Origin: Rhodocyclaceae bacterium
GTDB lineage: Bacteria; Pseudomonadota; Gammaproteobacteria; Burkholderiales; Rhodocyclaceae
Length of the DNA stretch: 64,000 nucleotides
Direction: 5' to 3'
Assembly: GCA_030824115.1 (NCBI GenBank)
Contig: JAVBYI010000014.1
Location: 22,438 to 86,437 of the forward strand
Both the position numbers and the translations under genes were made by a program. Each line of letters starts with the position of its first letter. The stretch's first letter is position 1. Positions 44,935 through 53,460 of the stretch are shown in pieces. A model generated the notes under the pieces. It saw only the letters and a program-made list of their open reading frames with translations, had not been told where the DNA came from and did no database searches.

Positions 44935-47246
44935 TCTGTGCTTGCTCCGAAGAAACGCGCGCGGGCGCGAAAGTGTTCTATCGTAGACCAACCCGGAATT
45001 TCCGGCTGGTTCTGGCTGACTCCCGCCACCCACGCCTGCCCCAGCGACAGCCCGCCATCGTTCGGCGGCAGTTCGCGCGGCAGCAGCAGACGCAGGCCTT
45101 GTTGCACCAGCCCCTGCTGTAACGCCCCCGACAATATTTGATTGAGCAGGCAGCCGCCCGCAGCAGCAATGGTCTGGATACCGCTCTGTCGGGCGGCTTC
45201 GGCCACCCACGCGACCAGCGCGGCGGCGAAGGTGGCGTGGAATAGCGCGGCGGCGTGGCGGCTTTCATCTGCCTCGCACATCCGGGCTAACAGGGGGCGC
45301 AGATCGAGCACGCCGTTTTCGATACGCCAGCCATCTTTCATCGGCGCGACCGGGCCATGGCGTGCGGCCAGTCCTTCGAGCAGCATGGCGGCCTGTCCCT
45401 CGAAGCTGGCGCGGTGTTTTACGTTGAGCAAGCCGGCGGCGGCATCGAACAGGCGGCCGGCACTGGAAGTTTGTGGAGAGTTCAGGCCGCGTTCGAGCAT
45501 GGTCGCGACGGTGCGGGCGGCCGGCTCATCGGCAAAGCGGGCAACCATCTCGCCACCACGCCCCAGCGCATGCAGTGCGGCGGCGGCCATACGCCACGGC
45601 TCACGGGCCGCCACATCGCCACCGGGCAAGGCCAGCGGAGTCAGATGGCCCAGCCGCTCAAAGGCGCGCCCCTCGACGCGCAGCAACTCGCCCCCCCAGG
45701 CGCTGCCATCGGTGCCCAGGCCGACGCCATCCAGAGCAAGCCCCAGCACCGGCCCGATGACGCCATGCTCGGCACAGACGGCGCCGATGTGGGCGTGGTG
45801 ATGCTGCACGCCGATGGCCGGAATGCCACGTTCTGCCGCAAACGCAGCGGCAAAACGGGTGGAATGAAAATCAGGATGCAGGTCATGCGCGACGATTTCC
45901 GGCTCGACGTCGAGGATGTGCAGCAGATGCACGATGCTCTCCTCGAAGAAACCGTAGGCGGCGGCGTTGTCGAGATCGCCGATGTGTTGCGAGACAAACG
46001 CCTCATCGCCGCGCGTGACGCAAACGGTGTTCTTGAACCAGCCGCCCACTGCCAATACAGAAGGACCAGCGCTGGGCAACTTGATGGCACGCGGGACATA
46101 GCCCCTGGCGCGTCGCACAAACCCCGTGCCGCGTCGCACCGAGTCGTCGCAACGCACGACAATGTCGCGGTCGTGCAGCAGATAGGCATCGGCGATGTCG
46201 TGCAATCGCTGCCGGGCTTCGTCGTTGTCGATCACCAACGGCTCGCCGTGCGGGTTGGCGCTGGTCATCACCAGCGCCATCGTGGGTGCTTCGTGAAACA
46301 GCAGGAACTGGATTGGCGTGACGGGCAGCATCAGGCCGATCTCGGCCAAGCCAGGGGCAATGCCCGGCAGCAGTACGTCGGTTGCGGGTTGCTTGGGAAA
46401 CAGCACGACGGGACGCTCCGGGCTTTGCAACAATGCCGTCTCGCCAGCGCCGACTTTTGCGTAGCGCGTACATGTGGCCCCGTCGGGCAGCATCACCGCA
46501 AAGGGCTTTTCTTCGCGTTGCTTGCGTTCACGCAGCGTGGCGACGGCGGCGGCGTTGCGCGCATCGCAGGCCAGATGGAAGCCGCCCAGCCCCTTGATGG
46601 CGACGATCTGACCGGCCTGCAACAGGGCCAGCGTTGCGCGGATCGGGTCGCCCGGCAGCGGGCCGCCCGCTGCGTCGAGCAACGCAAGGCGCGGGCCACA
46701 GTTTGGGCAGCAGGTCGTCTCGGCATGAAAGCGCCGGTCGGACGGATCGGTGTATTCGCGCTGGCAATCGGGGCACAGCGGAAACGGCGCGAGGCTGGTT
46801 TGCGGCCGGTCGTAGGGCAGCCGGCGCGTGACCGTATAGCGCGGGCCGCAATGGGTGCAGGTAATAAAGCCGTGCCGCCAGCGCCGACTTTTCGGGTCGA
46901 ACAGTTCTGCCAAACATGCGGGGCATGGTGCGGTGTCGTGGCCGATGGCGGTGCTGATCTTGCCGCCGCCGCTGTCGCGGATGGTGAAGTCGTCTGTATC
47001 CTCGATCTCTGCGGCATGCGCGGACACACGATCGACCCGCGCCAGCGGCGGTGCCTCTGCTTTCAGGCGGACAATGAGTCCTTCGGTGTTCGACCCTTCG
47101 GCATGAATCTCCACGCCAGCCGCATCGTTGCGCACCCAGCCCTTCAGGCCCAACTCATGCGCCAGCCGCCAGACAAACGGCCGAAAGCCGACGCCCTGGA
47201 CGATACCGGTCACACGAATGCGCACAGCGCCAATGGAAACTTGCAT
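44931..47246 (-). CDS. hypF: carbamoyltransferase HypF
   Basis: The 771-residue protein makes the cyanide ligands of NiFe hydrogenases from carbamoyl phosphate. In order: acylphosphatase domain (3-90), zinc fingers ('CPAC', 'CTHCGPR', 'CPDC', 'CPNCGP', about 108-185), YrdC-like domain (about 200-385) and Kae1-like domain ('HHHAHIGAVCAEHG', 'LALDGVGLGTDG'). Two dispersed repeat copies lie inside: one encodes KSRRWRHG at the conserved 'DP..RR.R..F..CT.CGPR' finger motif, the other KVGAGETA in the YrdC part. Motif spacing looks normal at both. Confidence 0.96.
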   Translation of the reverse strand: MQVSIGAVRIRVTGIVQGVGFRPFVWRLAHELGLKGWVRNDAAGVEIHAEGSNTEGLIVRLKAEAPPLARVDRVSAHAAEIEDTDDFTIRDSGGGKISTAIGHDTAPCPACLAELFDPKSRRWRHGFITCTHCGPRYTVTRRLPYDRPQTSLAPFPLCPDCQREYTDPSDRRFHAETTCCPNCGPRLALLDAAGGPLPGDPIRATLALLQAGQIVAIKGLGGFHLACDARNAAAVATLRERKQREEKPFAVMLPDGATCTRYAKVGAGETALLQSPERPVVLFPKQPATDVLLPGIAPGLAEIGLMLPVTPIQFLLFHEAPTMALVMTSANPHGEPLVIDNDEARQRLHDIADAYLLHDRDIVVRCDDSVRRGTGFVRRARGYVPRAIKLPSAGPSVLAVGGWFKNTVCVTRGDEAFVSQHIGDLDNAAAYGFFEESIVHLLHILDVEPEIVAHDLHPDFHSTRFAAAFAAERGIPAIGVQHHHAHIGAVCAEHGVIGPVLGLALDGVGLGTDGSAWGGELLRVEGRAFERLGHLTPLALPGGDVAAREPWRMAAAALHALGRGGEMVARFADEPAARTVATMLERGLNSPQTSSAGRLFDAAAGLLNVKHRASFEGQAAMLLEGLAARHGPVAPMKDGWRIENGVLDLRPLLARMCEADESRHAAALFHATFAAALVAWVAEAARQSGIQTIAAAGGCLLNQILSGALQQGLVQQGLRLLLPRELPPNDGGLSLGQAWVAGVSQNQPEIPGWSTIEHFRARARFFGASTE
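46435..46458 (+). repeat. dispersed repeat, first copy inside hypF
   Basis: 23 of 24 positions match. Read on the hypF strand as KVGAGETA, just before a 'LLQSPERPVVL' block conserved in HypF. Confidence 0.9.
46869..46892 (+). repeat. dispersed repeat, second copy inside hypF
   Basis: 23 of 24 positions match. Read on the hypF strand as KSRRWRHG, a different frame from the first hypF copy, coinciding with a conserved zinc-finger-region motif. Confidence 0.9.
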
Positions 47247-47264
47247 CGGCGGATTGTATGCCGC

Positions 47265-47747
47265 CTATTTCTTCTGGCCGGTGAAAAAACCTCGCCGTGA
47301 CGGTGATTCCGGGGCTTCAGGATCGCGGGGCGGTACCTCGGGTGCCGGCGGCGCCATGTCAATCGCGATCAGGCAGGCGTGCGCCGTCATCACCGCGGTT
47401 TCCTGGTCGAAAAAATGGCTGACGCTATGAATCAGCGGACAGGCAAGGTAGTCGCCCAGCCCGTCCTCATGGTTGCCGAGAAAGGCAAAGCTGCCGGCAG
47501 CGTACTGGCGGAAACTGCGCTCGTGGGAGGCGGGTAGCGTCCAGTCGGCTGCCGCCGGCAACAGCAGCAGGTTGATGCCCCACGGCGTGACCAGCACGCC
47601 GCGCCATTCGTTTGCCTGGCGCGCGAAGCCGACGGCCACCACCGCCAGCGCCGGATTAAGCATGGACATGCCGGCCCAGCGCTCGGTTTCGATGCGTTTG
47701 AACGTGGTTTCCAGCAACGCGCTGGGGTCGCTTGCGTGAAACGTCAT
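47265..47747 (-). CDS. hybE: hydrogenase assembly chaperone HybE
   Basis: The 160-residue protein has 'NPALAVVAVGF' and 'WRGVLVTPWGINLLLLP', typical of HybE/HupJ chaperones that guide the large subunit and Tat export. It overlaps hybD by one base at its start. Order hybO-A-B-C-D-E matches E. coli hydrogenase 2. Confidence 0.9.
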   Translation of the reverse strand: MTFHASDPSALLETTFKRIETERWAGMSMLNPALAVVAVGFARQANEWRGVLVTPWGINLLLLPAAADWTLPASHERSFRQYAAGSFAFLGNHEDGLGDYLACPLIHSVSHFFDQETAVMTAHACLIAIDMAPPAPEVPPRDPEAPESPSRRGFFTGQKK

Positions 47748-48223
47748 CAGCGCGGGGTCGGGGTCAGACCGCGTACCGACAATTCCTGCACCGCCTGCGT
47801 CACCAGTAGCGGCACGCAGGCAGCGGCTTGCGGGGTGAGTTCCAGCGAGAGTTCCATCGACACCGGTTGCAGGCCGAGGATGACCGTCTCCCGGGGCGAC
47901 TTGCCGAGCAACTCAAGGGCGGCCAGCACATCGGAAAGACCGATGCCGTGCGGCGAGAGATTACGTCGGAAAAAAACCGGCACGTCAGCGTCCACCAATC
48001 GAATCAGGCTGCCCGGCGGCTTGCCGTCATTGACGGCATCGATCACCAGCAGGAAATCGAGGTCGGAAAGATCGTCGAGCATTTCCATGCTCGACGTGCC
48101 GGCGTCGATGGCAGCCACGCCTTCGGGCAAGGCGTATTCCCGCTCCAGCGCCTCGACGACACGCACGCCGATGCCCTCGTCGGCACGGATCGTGTTGCCG
48201 ACGCCGAGAACAACGGCACGCAA
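47747..48223 (-). CDS. hybD: hydrogenase maturation endopeptidase HybD
   Basis: The product of about 158 residues has 'VVLGVGNTIRADEGIGVRVV' and 'DAGTSSMEMLDDL', the nickel-sensing endopeptidase motifs. It trims the C-terminus of the large subunit. The start is probably TTG at 48223 (AAGGTGG 7 bases upstream), or TTG at 48229 overlapping the hybC stop; an upstream ATG inside hybC is less likely. Confidence 0.9.
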   Translation of the reverse strand: MRAVVLGVGNTIRADEGIGVRVVEALEREYALPEGVAAIDAGTSSMEMLDDLSDLDFLLVIDAVNDGKPPGSLIRLVDADVPVFFRRNLSPHGIGLSDVLAALELLGKSPRETVILGLQPVSMELSLELTPQAAACVPLLVTQAVQELSVRGLTPTPR

Positions 48224-48225
48224 GC

Positions 48226-49932
48226 TCAAACCACCTTCACGGAAACGTTGGTGTTGCTTTCCTTGTCGGTCAGGTGAATCGCGCAGGCGATGCACGGGTC
48301 GAAGGAGTGCACCGTGCGCAGCACTTCCAGTGGCTTCTCGGGGTCGGCCACCGGATTGTCGAGCAGGGAGGCCTCATACGGGCCGGGCTCGTCCTTGTCG
48401 TTGCGCGGGCAGGCGTTCCAGGTCGAGGGCACGACGCACTGATAGTTCTTGATCTTGCCGTTGTCGATGACTACCCAGTGTGACAGCACGCCACGCGGCG
48501 CCTCATGGAAACCGACGCCCATCACCTCGCCCTTCGGGAAGATCGGCGCGTTGAAGGTCTTGAGGTCACCCTTGGCCATGTTGTTCATCAGCAGCCCCCA
48601 CTGCTCGGCGAGCAAATCGGCGTTGATGCAGCAGGAGATCATGCGCGCCGCATGGCGGCCGATGGTCGAATGCATGGCATCCAGCCCGACCTTGGTGCCG
48701 GCGAGTTTGGAGACGAGATCGAGCGTGCCGGTGGCGTACTTCGTCGCCGGCTCGTAACCGGCGGCCAGCATGTTGAGCACGCGGGCGAGCGGGCCGACCT
48801 GGGCCGGCTTGCCGTAGAAGGTCGGTGACTTGATCCAGGAGTATTTGCCGTTGTCCTGAAAATCGGTGTAGTTCGGCTTGGTTTCGCCCTGATAGGGATG
48901 CAGCGGTTTCTGCTCGCTGTAGTCGTACCACGAATGCTTGACGGACTCTTCGACGCCCTTGCCCCAGAAGTCGTCGTTGAAGTTCTTGATCTGCTTCTGG
49001 CCGGCGAGGTTCTTGTTCTCGATATAGCCGCCGGGGAAGGCGAACTGCGTGCCCTTGGTGTCGAGCGGAATATCCGGCACCGAAAGATAGTGGGTGACGC
49101 CGGCGCCGTATTTCGTCCAGTCGGCATAGAAGGCGCCGACGGCGCCCACATCGACCATGTAGACGTTCTTGACGAAGTCCTGCAGCGCGTCGATGTGTTC
49201 CTTGACGGCCAGCAGACGCTCGACGGTGAGCACTTGCTGCGAATCGACCGCCAGCGGGTTGCTGACACCACCGACGGCGAGGTTCTGGATGTGCGGCGAC
49301 TTGGAACCGAGGATGGCCACGATCTTGTTGGCGTGGTTCTGGATTTTCAGCGCCTGCAGGTAGTGTGCGACGGCGAGGAGGTTGACCTCAGGCGACAGCT
49401 TCATCGCCGGGTGGCCCCAGTAGCCGTTGGTGAAGATGCCGAGCTGGCCGCCATTCACGAAATTTTTCAGGCGTTCGTGGGTGGCGCGCATCTCGTGCTT
49501 GCCGTTGAGTTTCCATGACGACAGGCTCTCGGCGAGTGACGCCGTCTTGTCGGGATCGGCCTTCAGCGCCGAGGTGACATCCACCCAGTCGAGCGCCGAG
49601 AGGTGATAGAAGTGCACGATGAAGTCGTGAATCGAGTGCGCCAGAATGATCATGTTGCGGATGTACTGGGCATTCAGCGGCACTTCGAGTTGCAGGGCAT
49701 TCTCGACGGCACGCACGGACGTCACGGCATGCACGGTGGTGCACACGCCGCAGATGCGTTGCGTGATGGCCCACGCATCGCGCGGATCGCGGCCGAGCAG
49801 AATCTGCTCGACGCCACGCCACATCTGGCCGGACGACCAGGCCTTCTTGACGCGCCCGCCATCGACATCGCAGTCGATGCGCAGATGGCCTTCGATACGG
49901 GTGATCGGGTCAATCGTAATGCGTTTGCTCAT
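48226..49932 (-). CDS. hybC: uptake NiFe hydrogenase large subunit (Hyb type)
   Basis: The 568-residue catalytic subunit carries the NiFe-binding motifs L1 'RICGVCTTVH' and L2 'DPCIACAIH'. A 15-residue extension (LTDKESNTNVSVKVV) after the last His is removed by HybD. Sequence and neighbours (hybA, hybB) place it with Hyb-type group 1 enzymes that pass H2 electrons to quinone through a ferredoxin and a NrfD-like protein. Confidence 0.96.
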   Translation of the reverse strand: MSKRITIDPITRIEGHLRIDCDVDGGRVKKAWSSGQMWRGVEQILLGRDPRDAWAITQRICGVCTTVHAVTSVRAVENALQLEVPLNAQYIRNMIILAHSIHDFIVHFYHLSALDWVDVTSALKADPDKTASLAESLSSWKLNGKHEMRATHERLKNFVNGGQLGIFTNGYWGHPAMKLSPEVNLLAVAHYLQALKIQNHANKIVAILGSKSPHIQNLAVGGVSNPLAVDSQQVLTVERLLAVKEHIDALQDFVKNVYMVDVGAVGAFYADWTKYGAGVTHYLSVPDIPLDTKGTQFAFPGGYIENKNLAGQKQIKNFNDDFWGKGVEESVKHSWYDYSEQKPLHPYQGETKPNYTDFQDNGKYSWIKSPTFYGKPAQVGPLARVLNMLAAGYEPATKYATGTLDLVSKLAGTKVGLDAMHSTIGRHAARMISCCINADLLAEQWGLLMNNMAKGDLKTFNAPIFPKGEVMGVGFHEAPRGVLSHWVVIDNGKIKNYQCVVPSTWNACPRNDKDEPGPYEASLLDNPVADPEKPLEVLRTVHSFDPCIACAIHLTDKESNTNVSVKVV

Positions 49933-49947
49933 GTTGATCTCCAGATG

Positions 49948-51129
49948 TCAGGCCGATTTGACTTCTTCCCGGGGCAGTACCGGGAAGCGGCGAGTAATAG
50001 CGATATAGGCGAACACCTCGATGGCAAACATGCCAAGGGTGACGAGGAGTTCGGGGAGGGACGGGAAGTAGCTGAAATTCACGCCGGACGTTTCCGCACC
50101 AATCACCGGCTGATAACCGATCAGGAAACCGTTCAAGCGCAGCAGCGAACCGCCCAGCATCAGCAGGATGCCGGCGACGAACAGCCGGGCCGGATTGCGC
50201 CGGTTCGCTGCGCTGCCAATCACGAAGAAGGGCACGAGGAAGCAGAGCATCTCCAGCCAGAAAAACAGGGCTTCGAGCGAGGCACCGAAGGCGCGCGGCA
50301 GCGCACCGCGCACCACCAGATCGCCCAGCCGCAAGACCAGGAAAGCCGCCAGCATGCCGAGCATGACCTTGGCCAAGGGTGTCAGCAGGTGCATCTCGAT
50401 ACTGCGCCGATAGGCAGCGGAGGCCAGGCAGGATTCGAACAGCACCACCGCATAGCCCATGGTAATGGCCGAGAGGAGATAGAGCGCCGGCAAGGCCGGC
50501 GTCTGCCAGAGCGGATGCACCTGTTCGCCCATCACCACCAGCAGGGTGCCGAGGGACGACTGGTGCATCATCGGCAGCAAGGTACCGAGCGCGACGATGG
50601 CGAACATGAATTTGGACAATTTGCGTTTTGCCGCGTCCATGCCGAACTGCTCGAAGAAGGTCGGTGCGAACTCGATCCACATCACGACGATGTAGGCAGA
50701 AATACACACGGCCACCTCGAACATCACCGAGTTCGGGTTGGCCGAACCGGGCCAGAACATGTTCCAGACGTTCCACCAGCGGCCAAGGTCGAAGATCACC
50801 CCGGCGCCCGCCAGCGTGTAGCCGAGCAGGCTCGCCAGCAGCGCCGGCCGTACCAGCGGGTGGTACTCGCCTTTGTTGAAGATATACACCAGCATCGCCA
50901 CCGAAAAACCACCGCAGGCGAAGGCCGAGCCGATCACGACATCGACGGCGATCCAGATACCCCAGGGGTAACCGTCATTGAGGTTGGTGACGCTGCCGAG
51001 GCCATAGACGAAACGCACCAGCAAAATGGTCACCATCGTCACGATCAGCACACCCGAAATCAGCGTCACCGCATTGAACAGCGACCCGCCGACCGGGGCG
51101 GGTTTGGCATGGGCATGAAGGGTACTCAT
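49948..51129 (-). CDS. hybB: HybB, NrfD-like hydrogenase membrane subunit
   Basis: The 393-residue polytopic protein has about ten transmembrane segments and the Hyb-type 'GYPWGIWIAVDVVIGSAFAC' block. It anchors the enzyme and reduces quinone. It starts overlapping the hybA stop (ATGA), indicating coupling. Confidence 0.93.
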   Translation of the reverse strand: MSTLHAHAKPAPVGGSLFNAVTLISGVLIVTMVTILLVRFVYGLGSVTNLNDGYPWGIWIAVDVVIGSAFACGGFSVAMLVYIFNKGEYHPLVRPALLASLLGYTLAGAGVIFDLGRWWNVWNMFWPGSANPNSVMFEVAVCISAYIVVMWIEFAPTFFEQFGMDAAKRKLSKFMFAIVALGTLLPMMHQSSLGTLLVVMGEQVHPLWQTPALPALYLLSAITMGYAVVLFESCLASAAYRRSIEMHLLTPLAKVMLGMLAAFLVLRLGDLVVRGALPRAFGASLEALFFWLEMLCFLVPFFVIGSAANRRNPARLFVAGILLMLGGSLLRLNGFLIGYQPVIGAETSGVNFSYFPSLPELLVTLGMFAIEVFAYIAITRRFPVLPREEVKSA

Positions 51130-52169
51130 TGCTCGTCTCCTTCTTCAGGTTTGACGTTACGCTTGGCCACCCAGGTCAGTGCCCCCAGCACGGCAATCGG
51201 CATCAGCAGACCGCCATACAGGCTGTGCTGGATGGTTTCGGAAGTGGCGGCCGATGAATACGGCGGCAGTTTCGGCATGCCCACCTTTTCGAACGGCACG
51301 CCGGAGAGCTTGAGCACCTGCGTGCCGCCGTACTCCTTCTCGCCATACACATGCTGCTGGTAGTTGCCGACCTCGCCTTCGTAATTCTGGTTCGGCTCGT
51401 CCTTCCACCCCTTGCGTTCCATGCGCCCTTTGCCTTCCTGCTCGCCATGCAGCGCCTTGAGCTGGCCGTGGCGCAGGTGGCCGCGCGGGTAGGTGGTCAC
51501 GCTGCCGGGCTTGAGCGCCAGCCGGCGCTTCGCCTCGGCGAGCAGGTCCTCGGTGCGGCCAAACAGCGTCGCACCCGTCGGGCAGACTTCGGCACAGGCG
51601 GAATAATGCCCGTCCTTGTGGCGGTGGCGGCACAACTCGCACTTGCCGATACGGCCGGTGGGATCATCGTACTGATACTTCGGGATGCCGAACGGGCAAG
51701 CCGCCACGCAGTAGCGGCAGCCGATGCACTTGTCCGGGTTGTATTCGACGATGCCGTTTTCGGGATTCTTGGTCATCGCCGACACCGGGCAGGCCGACAC
51801 GCAGCTTGGATCGGCGCAGTGCATGCACGAGGTTTTCATGAAGGCGTAGCCGTTGGTCTCGGCGTCCTTCGTCTCCATCGTGCCGCTGCGATACATCTTG
51901 ATGACGTTGAAGGTGGTGCCGCTGGTATCGAGCGGCGTATCCCACAACTTGTCGACCGTGCTGAACTCGGGCGGATTATTGTTGGCCGCCTTGCAGGCCG
52001 CCACGCAGGCCTTGCAGCCGATGCACAGCGTGGCATCGTAGAGCAGTCCCAAGGCCTCTTCCGGCACCTTGTGAGTCTCGCGTGCCTGAACAGATGCCGT
52101 ACTGCCTGCGCCGACAATCGCACCGGTCGCCGCCAGTGCACCACGCAGAAAATTGCGTCGGGTGGTCAT
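51126..52169 (-). CDS. hybA: HybA, hydrogenase ferredoxin subunit
   Basis: The 347-residue protein has a Tat signal ('MTTRRNFLRGALAATGAIVG'), cysteine groups for four [4Fe-4S] clusters ('CIGCKACVAAC', 'CMHCADPSCVSAC', 'CIGCRYCVAAC', 'CELCRHR') and a C-terminal hydrophobic anchor. It wires HybO to HybB. The Tat segment IVGAGSTAS is encoded by a weak repeat-like sequence. Confidence 0.94.
   Translation of the reverse strand: MTTRRNFLRGALAATGAIVGAGSTASVQARETHKVPEEALGLLYDATLCIGCKACVAACKAANNNPPEFSTVDKLWDTPLDTSGTTFNVIKMYRSGTMETKDAETNGYAFMKTSCMHCADPSCVSACPVSAMTKNPENGIVEYNPDKCIGCRYCVAACPFGIPKYQYDDPTGRIGKCELCRHRHKDGHYSACAEVCPTGATLFGRTEDLLAEAKRRLALKPGSVTTYPRGHLRHGQLKALHGEQEGKGRMERKGWKDEPNQNYEGEVGNYQQHVYGEKEYGGTQVLKLSGVPFEKVGMPKLPPYSSAATSETIQHSLYGGLLMPIAVLGALTWVAKRNVKPEEGDEQ
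52094..52113 (+). repeat. weak repeat-like sequence in the HybA Tat signal
   Basis: 17 of 20 core bases match. It reads VGAGSTA on the hybA strand, like the KVGAG.TA frame. Chance similarity in an Ala/Gly-rich signal is quite possible. Confidence 0.25.
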
Positions 52170-52170
52170 C

Positions 52171-53358
52171 TCACACCTCCGCTTTGGGTTTGCTGTCTTT
52201 GGCTTTTTCCAGTTCGGCGGCCTGATGCGACAAGCCGAGGTTCTTCGCCATCATCACCGCCCCGCCGGCGGCGGCCCCGGCAATCGCGGCGAGCGCGGCA
52301 GCACTCGCAAAGCTCGCACCCTTGCCAACGTCTTCGCTGATACGCGGATATTGCGTCGGCGGTGCGACATTGAGCATCTTGGCAACGGAGTGGATCGGCT
52401 TCGTAAAGCCGACGCCCTTCTCGCTACAACCGATGCAGGGATGGCCGCAAGCCACCGGCCAGGCGCTCTCGCCTACGTCGTTGAAGCCGAGCGTCGGGCA
52501 GTTGGCGTAGGTCTCCGGCCCCTTGCAGCCGAGCTTGTAAAGGCAGTAACCCTTGCGATGGCCTTCGTCGCCGAATTGCATGGCGAAACGGCCAGCATCG
52601 AAATGGGCGCGCCGTTCGCAGTTTTCGTGAATCAGGCGGCCGTAGGCAAACAGCGGGCGGCCCAGTTTATCGACTGGCGGCAGCGCACCGAAGGTGAGGA
52701 AGTGCACCACCGTCGCGAGGAAGTTGTACGGATTGGGCGGACAACCGGGAATCGTCACCACCGGTTTGCCCAGTACCTCGGCCACACCGGTAGCACCGGT
52801 CGGGCTGGAATCCACCCCGGCAATCGAGGGAATCGTCGACGGCATGCCGCCCCAGGAAGCGCAGGAGCCGATGGCGATCACGGCGGCCGCATCGGCGGCG
52901 CATTCCTTGAGCAGATCGATGGCGGTATGGCCGCCGATCTTGCAGTAGATGCCGTTTTCCTTGGTGGGAATCGCGCCCTCGACCACCAGCACGTACTTGC
53001 CCTTGTGGGCTTTCATTGCGTCCTTGCGCGCTGCCTCGGCCTGGTGGCCGGCCGCGACCATCAGCGTCTCGTGATAGTCGAGGGAGATAACATCGAGAAT
53101 CAGTTTTTCGATGGTCGGGTGTTCGGCACGCAACAGCGACTCGGAGCAGCCCGTACATTCTTGAAAGTGCAACCAGATCACCGAAGGCCGCTGGGCCGAC
53201 TCGACGGCCTTGGCCACCGCCGCCTCGGCGCCGGCCGGCAGGCCGAGCGTCGCCGCGACCGTCGCGCAGAACTGCAAAAACTCTCGTCTGGGCATCTGCA
53301 AGCGCTGCTCCAGTGCCGACAAGCCCTCCCGATCAACCTCAAAAATCGACGCGGCCAT
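52171..53358 (-). CDS. hybO: uptake NiFe hydrogenase small subunit (Hyb type)
   Basis: The 395-residue protein begins MAASIFEVDREG with GGGGAGG upstream and has a Tat signal (MPRREFLQFCA). Iron-sulfur ligands are visible in 'ECTGCSESLLR', 'GSCASWGG', 'PGCPPNPYNF' and 'CGHPCIGCSEKG', and a C-terminal hydrophobic anchor (about 355-380) follows. It relays electrons from the NiFe site to HybA. FNR-like and palindromic sequences lie upstream. Confidence 0.95.
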   Translation of the reverse strand: MAASIFEVDREGLSALEQRLQMPRREFLQFCATVAATLGLPAGAEAAVAKAVESAQRPSVIWLHFQECTGCSESLLRAEHPTIEKLILDVISLDYHETLMVAAGHQAEAARKDAMKAHKGKYVLVVEGAIPTKENGIYCKIGGHTAIDLLKECAADAAAVIAIGSCASWGGMPSTIPSIAGVDSSPTGATGVAEVLGKPVVTIPGCPPNPYNFLATVVHFLTFGALPPVDKLGRPLFAYGRLIHENCERRAHFDAGRFAMQFGDEGHRKGYCLYKLGCKGPETYANCPTLGFNDVGESAWPVACGHPCIGCSEKGVGFTKPIHSVAKMLNVAPPTQYPRISEDVGKGASFASAAALAAIAGAAAGGAVMMAKNLGLSHQAAELEKAKDSKPKAEV

Positions 53359-53419
53359 GACTGCCTCCCCTCGCATATCAAGCAATGCAGCTTTGTAATC
53401 TTCTCGAAATATGCAGGCG

Positions 53420-53433
53420 TTGACCTGTGTCAA
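53420..53433 (-). promoter_or_regulatory. FNR/CRP-type site upstream of hybO
   Basis: TTGAC-CTGT-GTCAA is a perfect inverted repeat matching the FNR-type TTGAT-N4-ATCAA with one change per half. It is centred about 68 bases before the hybO ATG, so a start near 53385-53390 would place it near -41. Confidence 0.5.
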
Positions 53434-53456
53434 ACAATACTTATATAAGCATTGTT
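53433..53456. promoter_or_regulatory. 24-bp near-perfect palindrome between hypX and hybO
   Basis: AACAAT-R-CTTATATAAG-Y-ATTGTT (one mismatched pair) sits next to the FNR-like site and 5 bases from the hypX stop. It is A/T-rich and unlike a terminator, so an operator for a dimeric regulator is likely. Confidence 0.5.
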
Positions 53457-53460
53457 GGAT

